A stretch of DNA of 64,000 nt from contig JAHBNG010000061.1 in assembly GCA_019217005.1 (NCBI GenBank), forward strand, positions 1 through 64,000. Reading direction: 5' to 3'. Numbering within the stretch: the stretch's first letter is position 1; each line of letters starts with the position of its first letter. The notes under the pieces were generated by a model that did not search any database, was not told the origin of the DNA, and saw only the letters and a program-made list of their open reading frames with translations. Source of the DNA: Chloroflexi bacterium TSY (lineage in GTDB: Bacteria > Chloroflexota > Anaerolineae > Caldilineales > Caldilineaceae). Position numbers and translations under genes: made by a program. Shown here in pieces: positions 48,220 to 57,939 of the stretch.

Positions 48220-48281
48220 CAGCAGACCGCAATCGTTAGATTCTTCGCTTCACTCGAGAATGACACGATTGAGGTCTACTG
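48220..48281. repeat. Palindromic repeat family P2, copy 3
   Basis: CAGCAGACCGCAATCGTTAG and ACACGATTGAGGTCTACTG arms, 62 bp, inverted relative to copy 1. Confidence 0.82.
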
Positions 48282-48299
48282 ATACTCAATTATACCACT

Positions 48300-48918
48300 A
48301 ACTCGTCTGTCATTTGCATTTATCGTCGTGCATGGTGCGCTGATGAAATCAACTGCATCAGGTTCTTCCAAAAATAAATTGTTCACATTCGAATCAGAGT
48401 ATTGTCCCTAAAAATGTACGGGAAGATGGCAACCTGTATCCAGTCGGGTAGACGCCACACCACCGGGTTTGACCAGCTTTCGTCTTCTGCCTCATCCGCC
48501 AAGTAGTCGAAAAATCGGTCAACGTTGCCACTCTGCGATTGACCGTCGCACTGCTCATCCCTCGCTTCGAGTTGCGCCGTTACAAACGTCGTTATCTCTT
48601 GGCGACCATCTCTCTTGGCCTTTTTTCTATCACCTGGCCAAATTGATTTAGGTCACTTTCGTAATGTTTTACAGTTTCGCTTTGGAGAAAGCATTCTCAC
48701 ATGGGCACAGAATCCTGCGGCGCTAAATTTTGGTTCATTTTGGCCTCCTAGGGCTATTTTACCCCTTTGGCCTACGCGTGTAATAGAGAATGCTCGATCT
48801 GCGGTCTGCCCTGAAAAAAGGGCAGCAAGAGAAGAGAGAGGGGTTAAAGGCCGCGTTGAATAAGAAGCGGGTCCAAGCACCCGCCAGAGTGGGTGGCGTC
48901 GCTGTGCCCAACGCAAAT
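48300..48918. other. Decayed coding remnants, plus strand
   Basis: A frame between about 48487 and 48645 reads RQVVEKSVNVATLRLTVALL, with IPRFELRRYKRRYL after it, which looks like the tail of a real protein, possibly a transposase, but there is no start or firm family. The rest holds nothing I can support. Confidence 0.3.
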
Positions 48919-50126
48919 CAGTTGTAGTGAGCACCGTACTTAGGCGGTCGGTGCCAAGAAAACCTGAAGCCGAGGGACTCGAGGGTTTTGAGTGCGCCGG
49001 TTTGTGCATGCCCTTGCGTCGTTTGAGAAAGAAGTCGCCGCCGAGTTCTTCAAAGACGGCATCGGGCTTGTCGATGAGATGATAGACGATGGTCAAGATG
49101 GAATGGGCCACGGCAATAGCTGCCCGCTTGGCTCCGCGTCGTGCCTTGAGACGGTGGAACTGCGGCGAGATAGGTGTCCTGCGAGAGGCGGCCCGCCGCT
49201 TCAACGAGGGCGGTGACTAACCATTTCTGGCCTTTCGTCGGCGACCACTTTGCGTTTGCCCGCCGATTCGTTGTTGCCAGGACAGACACAAGCCCAGGAG
49301 GCCAGTTTCTTAGCGGCCAGCTGACCGAGGGACCGATCTCCGCCAGAATTATCTCGGCGACGACTCGCCCCACACCGGGAATGGCATCTAGGCGTGCGAT
49401 GAGGTCAGCATGCGGAGCCATGAGGACCCAATCTGTTGATTGAGGGCATCAATGCGTACATTCAGGTGATCGAGATGATGCAGAACTTGCAGCATAAAAC
49501 GATGATGAGGACGGACCAGTCCCGTCAACGCATCAACCAACTGGGAATCTTGGCCCGCAGCCGCTTTTGTGCCAAGTCAGCCATGGCTTCTGGGTCCATC
49601 TCATCTGCAATCATCGATCATCTGGCGTGCCGATACACCTTGGATGCTTCAGACCACCGATCCCAACTTGACGTTGGCATCTTCCAACACCTTATGCAGG
49701 CGATTGACTGCCGCACTTCTTCTTGCAAGAGACGCGTCCGATAGCGTCAGGTCTCGCAAGTCCCTTTGCTCCACATCTGGAATGAAACTGCGCTCCAGCA
49801 GTCCATAACTCATCAGTTTCGTGATCCAGGCCGCATCGCTCTCATCCGTCTTGCGACCAGGCACCTGTGCCAGATGGCGGGCATTCACAATCCAGACCTC
49901 AAAATGCTCATGCAACACATTGTAGATCGGTTTCCAATACACTCCGTACTCATCACATGCGTGATCCCATACGACGACAGCCACGACCTCAACCCTCCAA
50001 CTCGACCGTCGTTGTCCCAAATCGCTTGCGCACCTGCTCCATCCTCCCTGATTCATCTACCACACACGCCACTACCATCCGCTTTAGAACATCCAGGCCG
50101 CTGCACTTCGGAAACATCACTTCCAT
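48919..50126 (-). pseudogene. IS110-family transposase, heavily frameshifted
   Basis: Pieces in several frames give the whole protein: MEVMFPKCSGLDVLKRMVVAC (50126), YGVYWKPIYNVLHEHFEVWIVNARHLAQVPGRKTDESDAAW (DEDD-type Asp residues), QRDLRDLTL and RLHKVLEDANVKLGSV, then LDAIPGVGRVVAEIILAEIGPSVSW (Tnp_20-like HhH and end of the catalytic part), KGQKWLVTALVEAA, and TGALKTLESLGFRFSW before the stop. At least five indels separate them. Members use a bridge RNA encoded beside the transposase. A remnant could lie in 50127-50330 but I cannot identify it. Confidence 0.7.
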
Positions 50127-50362
50127 CTTCCTTTCCTTTGCATGTCCGATTGTGAGCACAGTCTGCCCTTGCGTGTTTCGTCCCGAGGAACGTCCACATC
50201 CCGTGGTGCGTCGGTGTACACCAATCTAGCTACTGAGCGTTCTTTACTTGACCACGGACCTTTCCCGATTTCTGTTCGGCGGCTGCCACCACACTTTAAC
50301 ACATTTTTCATCCCCTGTTGTGTTGGCTCACCGCATGTTTATCTACTGATTACAGATATTGC

Positions 50363-50472
50363 ATGGACGACAATCAAAAGCTCTCTTATCAATGGTCTAT
50401 AATCGAACACATTTCCACCTGGATTCAGGCTGCGGACAATAAAGCTGTCGCTTTACTAGCAATTAGTAGCGC
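50363..50472 (+). pseudogene. N-terminal fragment resembling a Pycsar-type membrane effector
   Basis: Start ATG 50363; MDDNQKLSYQWSIIEHISTW then ADNKAVALLAISSAL. The W...AD-x-KA-x-x-LL pattern is how DUF5706/PycTM-like two-TM effectors of cyclic-nucleotide defence begin. The frame is cut after about 36 residues by IS copy 4. No cyclase gene is recognisable next to it. Identification rests on this short motif only. Confidence 0.35.
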
Positions 50473-52107
50473 TTTACTTTCTGGTAAAGGCTTGAGTGAC
50501 AAAGGGCAAACCGAAAGGGGCGGAAAAAAGAATCCACCCTGAAAAAACGGGATAAAATGTAAAAATAGTGCTCGGCTAGTTTAGCAGCGGCATTGAGGCG
50601 GCGATGAGCGAGAACGCCTTTAGGAAATGGTGTGAAACCGAGGCCTTTTCCGAAAGTCAGGGTCGAGTTGGTCAGAGTTGGAAAAGAGCACTCGAGAGAA
50701 CACGGCGCAGCCTGCCGGGAGTGGCTTGAGGCTCGATCCCAGTAGCCAGTCGGTATGGGAGGAAGAGAAGCGGCTAAATGGGAAAGAAGATTGCCAGCCA
50801 GCAGCCCCAGTTCAGGTAAGGAAACAAGCCTCATCGGCATCAGGGTCGAGTTGGTCAGAGTTGGAAAAGAGCACTCGAGAGAACACGGCGCAGCCTGCCG
50901 GGAGTGGATTGAGGCTCGATCCCAGTAGCCAGTCGGTATGGGAGGAAGAGAAGCGGCTAAATGGGAAAGAAGATTGCCAGCCAGCAGCCCCAGTTCAGGT
51001 AAGCGGAAACAAGCCTCATCGGCATGAACAAATTGACGATGTAAGCCAATCATCTGCTTGGAAGCCAAGGGGGGAGGTTCAACAGGCCAGCGTTCCAGGT
51101 AGACAAGATAAATGGTTTCAGGCTGCAAAGTCATAACGGTCGCCAAAACCAAAGGTGTGTTGTAGGCCGGATCCTGAATGACGTAAATCGAGTAGGTACG
51201 GTTGGCTGTATCCACCTTGGTTGTTCTGGGGACGAGATTGTGCCATGCTTGATAGCAAATCAGGCGACCACTATAGAGAAAGCGACCAGACGAGTCCGGA
51301 GTTGTAGCCTCGAGTCGCTTTCCTTATAGCTGCGAGAGAGCGGACGCACAATATCACCATATTCAGGTGGTCTGCCTTTTCTTTGCGTTTGGGAACCATT
51401 GCGGCGCACTGTGCAGTTAATGGCTTCCGCAGGACAAATCGGTCTATGCCGCTTTCTAGCATTTCTCTGATTGTAAACCCGGCATCGACCACCGCCACTT
51501 CGTCTGACTCCAGTGATTTCTTCGTCTCTGTCAGCAGCTTTTTCCGAAACTCACTTTGTTCCAACCGTGCATCTCATGATTGCCTTGAGCAGTGGCACTC
51601 GCTTCCCGCCTATCTCCCCGAGCTTATCATCACCAAAGATGAGCGGGGCCCGACGAGCCGTTGAGTTATAGAGTCGGTTCACTTTCCCTTGCAGCTTCGG
51701 TCGCCAGAACCCTGTGATATCTATGCTTTTCACTCGGTACCCTTCTAACTTTTTGCCTCCCATTCCCTTTCCACTTCTTCTTGCCACGACCCCAGCAGAC
51801 TTGGATATCCCATGATCCATATCGAAAGCTTTGCCGGAGCTCCTCATCTTCAAACCCGCTTTCTTTCAATGCGCTATGGATTGCTCCTCGACTTTTCAGA
51901 AACGACCCATTCAGCATTGCCCACATCAGACGCATTACATTTACGTTTGTTCCCATCGGCGTTACTTGCAATACATTCATCAGTACTGCTATAGTTATTT
52001 CTGGCGGTTAGCATTCCTTCCTCCTTTTGTTCTCTACCTTTAGGATGAACTGCTAACCGCTTTTGTCACATTTTCACCTCATCTCTTTCTTTTACCAGAA
52101 AGTAAAG
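50472..52107 (-). mobile_element. IS with CTTTACTTTCTGGTAAA ends, copy 4, inverted and rearranged
   Basis: Both ends are present. It has an internal 183-bp tandem duplication and several short deletions (for example GGGCCCGC instead of GGGCATTGCCCGCG near 51651, and loss of about 10-15 bp near 51835), leaving a length of 1636 bp. No target duplication is visible (GTAGCG / TTATAT). The transposase is fragmented. Confidence 0.85.
50658..51025. repeat. 183-bp tandem duplication within IS copy 4
   Basis: Unit 1 (50658-50840) and unit 2 (50841-51025) are almost identical, starting CAGGGTCGAGTTGGTCAGAG. One has AAGGAAACAAG and the other AAGCGGAAACAAG near the end. It duplicates part of the transposase C-terminus (LPELGLLAGNLLSHLAASLP). 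No other copy of the IS has it. Confidence 0.85.
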
Positions 52108-52343
52108 TTATATTGCTCTCGATTTTCAGAACGACCCATTCCGCAAATTTACATCAGACGCATTACATTTACGTTTGTTCCCATCGGCGTTACTTGCAAT
52201 ACATTCATCAGTACTGCTATAGTTATTTCTGGCGCGGTTAGCATTCCTTCCTCCTTTTTGGGTTCTCTACCTTTAGGATGAACTGCTAACCGCTTTTTGT
52301 CACATTTCTCACCTCATCTCTTTTCTTTTACCAGAAAGTAAAG
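52108..52343 (-). mobile_element. Solo left-end fragment of the same IS
   Basis: A second left end (236 bp) abuts copy 4: …CACCTCATCTC..TTTTACCAGAAAGTAAAG at the right, reading into the transposase start and breaking off in CAGAACGACCCATTC. Both it and copy 4 are followed by TTATA. It suggests an earlier insertion at this site into which, or beside which, copy 4 was added. Confidence 0.75.
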
Positions 52344-52494
52344 TTATAATGATGTCGATAAATTTAACACATCCCATCTCACAAATACCAATTGCTGTTG
52401 TAGAGAACATAAAGAGATTGATCTATTTCATGTGAAAAGAGATGCATGTTCATGATCTTTACGGAACCTATACAAAGATAGAGGAACCAAACAT

Positions 52495-53355
52495 ATGTCT
52501 ACCGCACTTGCTTACGAGGGCGTTGATCTCATGCAAGAAACGCCTCCTGTCGAGGTTGCTGCGTTTTTGAACAAACCTTATTCACTTTCCCCCGATACGC
52601 TTTCCTTTTACCGGGAAAATGGCTTTGTCAAAATCAAGGGCTTGCTGGTTGGCCCTGCTTTGGATTATTTTCGAGTCGTGATTGGGGCCGCCGTCGGCTA
52701 TTCCTATCGAGATGACCATCGGACGCTCGCTGAGAAACCAGCGTACCAACAGAGTTTCCTCCAGGCGATGCGCCTTTGCTTTAAGTTTCCTGCGATTAAG
52801 CCCTTTACATTTTCTAAACGATTTGCTGGCGTTGCGCGCGACCTCATGCAGGTCGACCATGTGCGGCTTTGGCATGACCAGGCTCTTTATAAGCAACCAA
52901 AAGCACAGCTGACCAACCACCATCAAGACGCTGCTTTCTGGCCATTGGAACCAGGTGACAAAACGACAACTCTTTGGATGGCGCTGTGTGACGTGCCGAT
53001 TGAGAGAGGCTGTATGGCCTTTGTGCCCAATTCGCACCAACTTGGTGAAAAAGAGTTCGTGGATATTTTTACTGCCACCGACGAACTTGAGCGCTCAAAA
53101 AAGGTGACAGAGTCTGCTTGGATTCCAGAACCATTGATGGCCGGAGATGCCACATTTCATAGTGGACTCACCTATCATCGGGCCTTTGCCAATCAAACCG
53201 ACGAGATGCGCGAGGCAATGACTATCATCTATTTTGGCGACGGTGCGCGCTATGAGTTTAGCAATTCACGTCTGGCTCGTCACAATCGTGAGGAAGTCGG
53301 CGGACTTGAGATTGGGGATAAGATTGATACACCTACAACACCGATTTTGATTTAG
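52495..53355 (+). CDS. Phytanoyl-CoA dioxygenase family protein (PhyH 3)
   Basis: 286 residues. HHQDAAFWPLEPG (His-x-Asp) and FHSGLTYHRAFANQTDEMREAMTII with the distal His and Arg. Like PhyH 1 and 2 it needs Fe(II) and 2-oxoglutarate. The final TAG shares its G with the first base of ISAzo13 copy B, so the stop straddles the IS boundary and the natural C-terminus may have been longer. Confidence 0.87.
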   Translation: MSTALAYEGVDLMQETPPVEVAAFLNKPYSLSPDTLSFYRENGFVKIKGLLVGPALDYFRVVIGAAVGYSYRDDHRTLAEKPAYQQSFLQAMRLCFKFPAIKPFTFSKRFAGVARDLMQVDHVRLWHDQALYKQPKAQLTNHHQDAAFWPLEPGDKTTTLWMALCDVPIERGCMAFVPNSHQLGEKEFVDIFTATDELERSKKVTESAWIPEPLMAGDATFHSGLTYHRAFANQTDEMREAMTIIYFGDGARYEFSNSRLARHNREEVGGLEIGDKIDTPTTPILI

Positions 53356-54640
53356 GCCAATCCAAAAAATAAAATATACGCGAGAAGGTGTTAAACTAGC
53401 TCTCCAAAAGGAGCAAAAATGACAATCTCGCCAGAAATGGTTGAAGTCTTGAAAGAGACGAAGGCCATGTTAAGTGGATACGAAAGAAGGCACTTCATGG
53501 CCCAAACGGTCAAAACGATATGCGAAGGGAGTCCGACGAAAGCAGAACGAGAGTTGGGCTGGAATCGGGCGACGATAGCCAAAGCCCTGGAAGAACTAGA
53601 AGGCGGCTTCTGTTATGTCGACCAAAGCCACCGACGTGGTCGCAAAAGCCGAAGACCATATCCCCACTTTACTGGCCGATATGGTTGAAATCGCCGATCA
53701 ATTCAGCCAGACCGATCCCACCTTTCGACCCCCCAATTGTACACTCGACTAACCGCCGCCGAAATGCGTACCCAGCTCATCGAGCAGAAAGGATACACAG
53801 ATGAGGAATTGCCTGGCGAAGAGGCCATCCGCTTGAAGCTCAATGAGTTAGGCTATGGCTCAAACCGGGTCAAAAAAGTCAACCAGTGAAAAGATCCCAG
53901 AGACCGATGCGATCTTTGATAGAATTCATCAGATCAATCAAGAAGCGGATGCAGACGAGACGGTTCTGCGCCTCTTGGGATGCCAAAGCGACGATTTTAC
54001 TTGACCGTTTCTCGAGAGAAGGGATAAGTCGAGTGGTTGTCAAAGCGCTCGATCATGACTTTCAAGATAAGAAGACCGAGAAAGTCACTCCTTTTGGCAT
54101 TTACCTCCCTTCAACCAAGGAACTCTTTCTTTACTTGACTCAGTCGAAAGTGACGAGTGACTTATTGTCGACTGCCTGATTGATTTTGGGAAAGCGTACG
54201 TGAACACTTTCCTCACGTCAAGACCCTCGTGATCAATCAGGACAATGGTCCCGAAAATCATACCCGTCGGACTCAGTTTATGTATCGTCTCACTCAGTTT
54301 GTTGAGCACTATCGTCTCTATTCAGCTCGCCTGCTACCCTCCTTATCACAGTAAATACAACCCCATCGAACGGGTTTGGGGCCATCTTGAAAACACTGGA
54401 ACGGTTCTCTCGATTCTCTTGAGACCGTTCTCAATTTTGCCCGTTCTTTTCGCTTTAACCAACTACAACCCTTCGTTCATCTGAATTCCACTCTTTATGA
54501 GACCGGCGTCAAACTCACTCAGAAAGAGATGGACCGTTTGGAACAACGCTTCCAACGTTTACCTGGTTTAGAAAAATGGTTTGTCCTTATTCCCCCTCTC
54601 CATTCTCTCGTTCGCGTATAATTATTTTTTTGGTTTAGCC
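53355..54640 (+). mobile_element. ISAzo13-type element, copy B (1286 bp)
   Basis: Same ends as copy A, without the MITE. Flanks TTA and TTA may be a 3-bp duplication. It carries at least a dozen 1-2 nt deletions relative to copy A. Confidence 0.87.
53419..54621 (+). pseudogene. ISAzo13-family transposase, copy B, frameshifted
   Basis: Same protein as copy A. Pieces 53419-53688, 53760-53900 and 53886-54179 hold the N-terminal two thirds; here the central VKALDHDFQDKKTEKVTPFGIYLP and LFLYLTQSKVTSD are intact, which copy A breaks. The last third has further shifts around 54160-54420 (ACTTATTG, GATTTTGGG, GAAAACACTG). Confidence 0.8.
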
Positions 54641-54671
54641 TTAGATCCACCGATATATACTGAGCACTGCC

Positions 54672-54737
54672 ATAACTTTAAAATGAATTTGACCGATTTC
54701 AGTCGAGTAGAACAGTCGAATTTATTTTAAAGTTATA
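54672..54737. repeat. Palindromic element ATAACTTTAAAAT.AATT
   Basis: 22-nt arms ATAACTTTAAAATGAATTTG and (inverted) ATAACTTTAAAATAAATTCG differ at two positions. The loop TTTCAGTCGAGTAGA is also found at 12275 near ACAGTTTTCAGTCGAGTAGA, and more loosely at 30070. It lies 140 bp before the dehydrogenase start. Confidence 0.65.
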
Positions 54738-54877
54738 AGCTAGTGCGGTATATTTGGGTCAGTGCCGAATGCAACGCACGGTTGAGCTATGGTTGGATCC
54801 TCGGCGCTCTGTTTCACCCGTGCATCGCATTCTCGCGATCCTGCCCACAAGTCGCAATGATAAAGGAGCCAAGAGCC

Positions 54878-55894
54878 ATGAAAAAAGCTATTATTTCGGG
54901 CGAGCAGAGAGCTGAACTGATCGATGTGCCGGATCCTGTGCCAAAGGATGATTGGGTGGTAGTCAAAATTCAGGTAACACCTATGTGTACGGAATATAAG
55001 AGCTTTGTGGCGGGACAGCCCAGTGAATATTTAGGACATGAAGCTGTGGGTGAGGTTGTAGCCGTTGCTCAGCCTGGGCATGTCCAAGAAGGTGACCGGG
55101 TTGTGGTGATGCCGCAATATCCGTGCGGTACTTGTGCGCTCTGTGCGGATGGAGATTTTATTCACTGCGAACAGAATTATGACGTGGATGCCTTTATTGG
55201 GTCAACAGAGGGTCGCGCAACCTACGCACAATACATGGTAAAGCCTTCGTGGCTTTTACCCCTGATCCCCGATGGGCTCTCCTATGAACACGCGTCACTT
55301 TCCCTCTGCGGATTAGGGCCATCATTCGGGGCATTTGACCGCATGAAACTGGATGCCTTCGACACGGTTTTAATTACGGGGGCTGGTCCCGTGGGATTGG
55401 GCGCCGTGGTCAATGCGAGTTTCCGTGGCGCGCGGGTGATTGTTGTTGAGTCGATTCCTTACCGAGCGAAACGAGCCTTGGCGCTTGGGGCAGAAGCTGT
55501 CGTGAATCCAGGCGATGATGATTGCGCCGAGCAGATTCGTGACTTGACAGAGGGCATGGGTGTAGGCAAAGCGCTGGACTGTTCGGGGGCACCCCAGGCA
55601 CAGCGACTCTGCGTTGAGACACTGCGGCGTCGGGGGCAAATGGCCTTTGTGGGTGCTGGGGGGCAGAAGCTGGAGATCACTGATTGGACCGATATGATCA
55701 TGAAGGGATTGACGCTTCACGGTTCTTGGCACTACAATCTCAACCGTTATCCTACCATTCTCAAGGTCATTCAGGATTCACCCGTGATTGATCAGTTGAT
55801 TAGCCATCAATTTCCGATGAGCCAGATCCAGCAGGCATTTGAGACGTCGGCATCGCGGGAGTCGGCTAAGATTTTGCTCAAGCCGTGGGAGTAA
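54878..55894 (+). CDS. Zinc-dependent alcohol dehydrogenase (MDR family)
   Basis: About 338 residues from ATG 54878 with AAAGGAGCCAAGAGCC upstream; an earlier ATG would add 45 unconvincing residues. Catalytic-zinc ligands in PMCTEYKSF (Cys) and YLGHEAVGEV (His-Glu), structural zinc CGTCALCADGDFIHC (four Cys), and Rossmann GAGPVGLGAV. It oxidises an alcohol or polyol, probably a sugar alcohol given neighbouring sulfatase and sugar isomerase genes. Confidence 0.88.
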   Translation: MKKAIISGEQRAELIDVPDPVPKDDWVVVKIQVTPMCTEYKSFVAGQPSEYLGHEAVGEVVAVAQPGHVQEGDRVVVMPQYPCGTCALCADGDFIHCEQNYDVDAFIGSTEGRATYAQYMVKPSWLLPLIPDGLSYEHASLSLCGLGPSFGAFDRMKLDAFDTVLITGAGPVGLGAVVNASFRGARVIVVESIPYRAKRALALGAEAVVNPGDDDCAEQIRDLTEGMGVGKALDCSGAPQAQRLCVETLRRRGQMAFVGAGGQKLEITDWTDMIMKGLTLHGSWHYNLNRYPTILKVIQDSPVIDQLISHQFPMSQIQQAFETSASRESAKILLKPWE

Positions 55895-56002
55895 TATTGT
55901 GACAAGACGACAGGATGACAAGGTGAATGAATTGCATTTCGGTAGATTTTTTGTCGTGTAGGAACCTATAAAACTCACCGACAGCGCTTCTTTCGTCGCC
56001 TT

Positions 56003-56087
56003 AGTGCTTATCCGAAAAGTTCTGTGACGATCTATTCTCACTCGAGAAGCTGGTTGGACTCACAACCACTTTTCGGATAGGTTCTTA
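56003..56087. repeat. Palindromic repeat family P1, copy 4
   Basis: AGTGCTTATCCGAAAAGTTC to CTTTTCGGATAGGTTCTTA, 25 bp before the second sulfatase start. Confidence 0.85.
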
Positions 56088-56112
56088 GCCTTTTTCTTAA
56101 GTAAGGGAACTG

Positions 56113-57510
56113 ATGAACCAACAAGACAGACCAAATATTCTCTTAATCGTAGCTGATGATCATGCGCCGGCTGCCTTTAGTACATATGGCAGCCAGATCA
56201 ATCAGACGCCAAATCTGGACCGACTTGCCAATGAGGGTTTGCGATTGGATCACTGTTATTGTACCAACTCGATCTGTACGCCCGCTCGCGCCTCGATTTT
56301 AACGGGAAAATATAGCCATGGGACAGGTATCAAAACCCTGAATGACACCATTGATCAGACGAGAGAGACGACACTGGGCATGTTGCTTCATGATGCTGGG
56401 TATCAGACTGCCTTTATTGGAAAATGGCATCTGGGGCATGGTGGCGTCAGTGACCCGGTTGGTTTTGACTACTGGAATGTTTTGCCGATACAGGGTGCGT
56501 ATCGCGATCCGGAGATGATTGAAATGGGGGAGCGCAAGGTCTTTCCAGGATATGTCACTGATGTTTTGATGGATCACGCACTCAGCTGGCTCCAGGATCG
56601 ACGCGAAGATCAACCCTTTTTCCTTGTCTGCGCCAACAAAGCTCCCCATGACCCTTTCATTCCCAATCCAAAACATTTAGGTCTCTATGCCGATGAAGAT
56701 ATTCCCGAGCCGTCGACTTTTCACGACGACTACAACAATCGTTCCGCTGCCGCAGCCATGACAACCGAACAGGTTGCTATCATGCACAAAAAGAACCATA
56801 CACCAGAGACACCGCCCGAAGGATTGACGCCCAATGAACAGAAGCAGTGGAATTACCAGAGCTTTATCAAAGGTTATTTGCGCTGTGTGGCTTCTGTGGA
56901 TGAGAATGTAGGGCGGATGCTGGATTATTTGGATGAAGTGGGTCTCGCCGAGAATACGATTGTGATTTATACATCGGATCATGGTTTTTTCTTGGGCGAT
57001 CATGGCTGGTATGACAAGCGCTTTATGTACGAGGAGTCGATTCGTATTCCTTTCCTGATGCGATATCCACCGAAAGTTGCCCCAGGGACAGTGAGCAATC
57101 AGTTAGCCATCAATGTGGATTTTGCACCGACTCTTCTAGAGTATGCCAAGCTACCTGTGCCAGATGAGATGCAAGGGCAGAGCTTGCGCCCGATTGCCGA
57201 AGGGGAGAAACCCTCTAACTGGCGTACCTCTTTCTATTATCGGTATTGGATGCATCTGGCCCATTTCAACATTCCTGCCCATTATGGAGTCCGTACCGAG
57301 CGGTATAAGCTCATCTATTACTATGGTGAGGCGCTCGGTTCTGCTGGTGCAATTGAGCAATCTACCGAACCAGAATGGGAACTGTTTGATCTTGAGACGG
57401 ATCCGATGGAGATGATGAATGTTTATGCGGATCCGGCGTATGCGGGGATTGTGCAGGACTTGAAAAACGAATTGGCACGTTTGCGTCAGGAATTGGGTGA
57501 TGACAGCTGA
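56113..57510 (+). CDS. Sulfatase
   Basis: 465 residues. NILLIVADDHAPAAFSTYG (metal Asp pair), formylglycine site ICTPARASILTGKYSHGTG (C-x-P-x-R), GKWHLGHGG, and VIYTSDHGFFLGDHGWYDKRF. Only about 22% alike by eye to the sulfatase at 43908, and closer to the iduronate/choline-like clade. No signal peptide visible. It likely removes sulfate from a glycan. Downstream gene is a sugar isomerase. Confidence 0.9.
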   Translation: MNQQDRPNILLIVADDHAPAAFSTYGSQINQTPNLDRLANEGLRLDHCYCTNSICTPARASILTGKYSHGTGIKTLNDTIDQTRETTLGMLLHDAGYQTAFIGKWHLGHGGVSDPVGFDYWNVLPIQGAYRDPEMIEMGERKVFPGYVTDVLMDHALSWLQDRREDQPFFLVCANKAPHDPFIPNPKHLGLYADEDIPEPSTFHDDYNNRSAAAAMTTEQVAIMHKKNHTPETPPEGLTPNEQKQWNYQSFIKGYLRCVASVDENVGRMLDYLDEVGLAENTIVIYTSDHGFFLGDHGWYDKRFMYEESIRIPFLMRYPPKVAPGTVSNQLAINVDFAPTLLEYAKLPVPDEMQGQSLRPIAEGEKPSNWRTSFYYRYWMHLAHFNIPAHYGVRTERYKLIYYYGEALGSAGAIEQSTEPEWELFDLETDPMEMMNVYADPAYAGIVQDLKNELARLRQELGDDS

Positions 57511-57744
57511 GCAATCTGATCAGGAAATCTGAGATTGTCACATTCTTCTATAATTTATATTCACTTGAAGCAAACATACAGAAAATCAGTCAGACGTAGT
57601 CTTAGGCCAAAAAATCTATCCAAAACGATGATTCAAGCTGCGATGAAATCAGTAAGCAAATGCTCAGCTCCCAAAAGTGTGCAAGCGCTCGTTGTCTTTA
57701 CCCACGGACATGATAGTGCACACATTCGTGGTAGATGAGTCCAA
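57511..57744. other. Intergenic region, no gene seen
   Basis: 234 bp with a weak palindrome near 57675-57730 (GTGTGCAAGCGC...TGCACACATTCG). No supported coding sequence. Confidence 0.4.
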
Positions 57745-57833
57745 GTAAGAACCAATCCGAAAAGTGGTTGTGAGCCCGACCAGTTTCTCGAGTGAGAATG
57801 CATCATTACAGAGCTTTTCGGATAAGCACTAAT
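57745..57833. repeat. Palindromic repeat family P1, copy 5
   Basis: GTAAGAACCAATCCGAAAAG to CTTTTCGGATAAGCACTAA; same orientation as copies 2 and 3. Confidence 0.82.
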
Positions 57834-57843
57834 AGTCACATTA

Positions 57844-57912
57844 TTTAAGTTTCGTACCTTCGTCCGCAATTCTGCCAGAGTAAAAATTGCTGCGAAAGTA
57901 CGGAGTTTAAGT
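57844..57912. repeat. Palindromic element TTTAAGTTTCGTAC
   Basis: TTTAAGTTTCGTACCTTCG and (inverted) CTTAAACTCCGTACTTTCGC form arms about 30 bp apart, just upstream of the sugar isomerase start. Confidence 0.55.
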
Positions 57913-57939
57913 GACATCTCTATAAGTCGAGGTCAACAA

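Noticed and set aside
9166..48281. Could the P1-P3 palindromes be a CRISPR array?
   Set aside because: Copies are dispersed tens of kilobases apart, not at regular spacing, and no cas genes are present.
50127..50362. IS110 bridge RNA
   Set aside because: The element is badly decayed and I cannot define structure or guide loops by eye.
50658..51025. Tandem repeat as a possible CRISPR or VNTR
   Set aside because: Only two 183-bp units, both within the transposase reading region.
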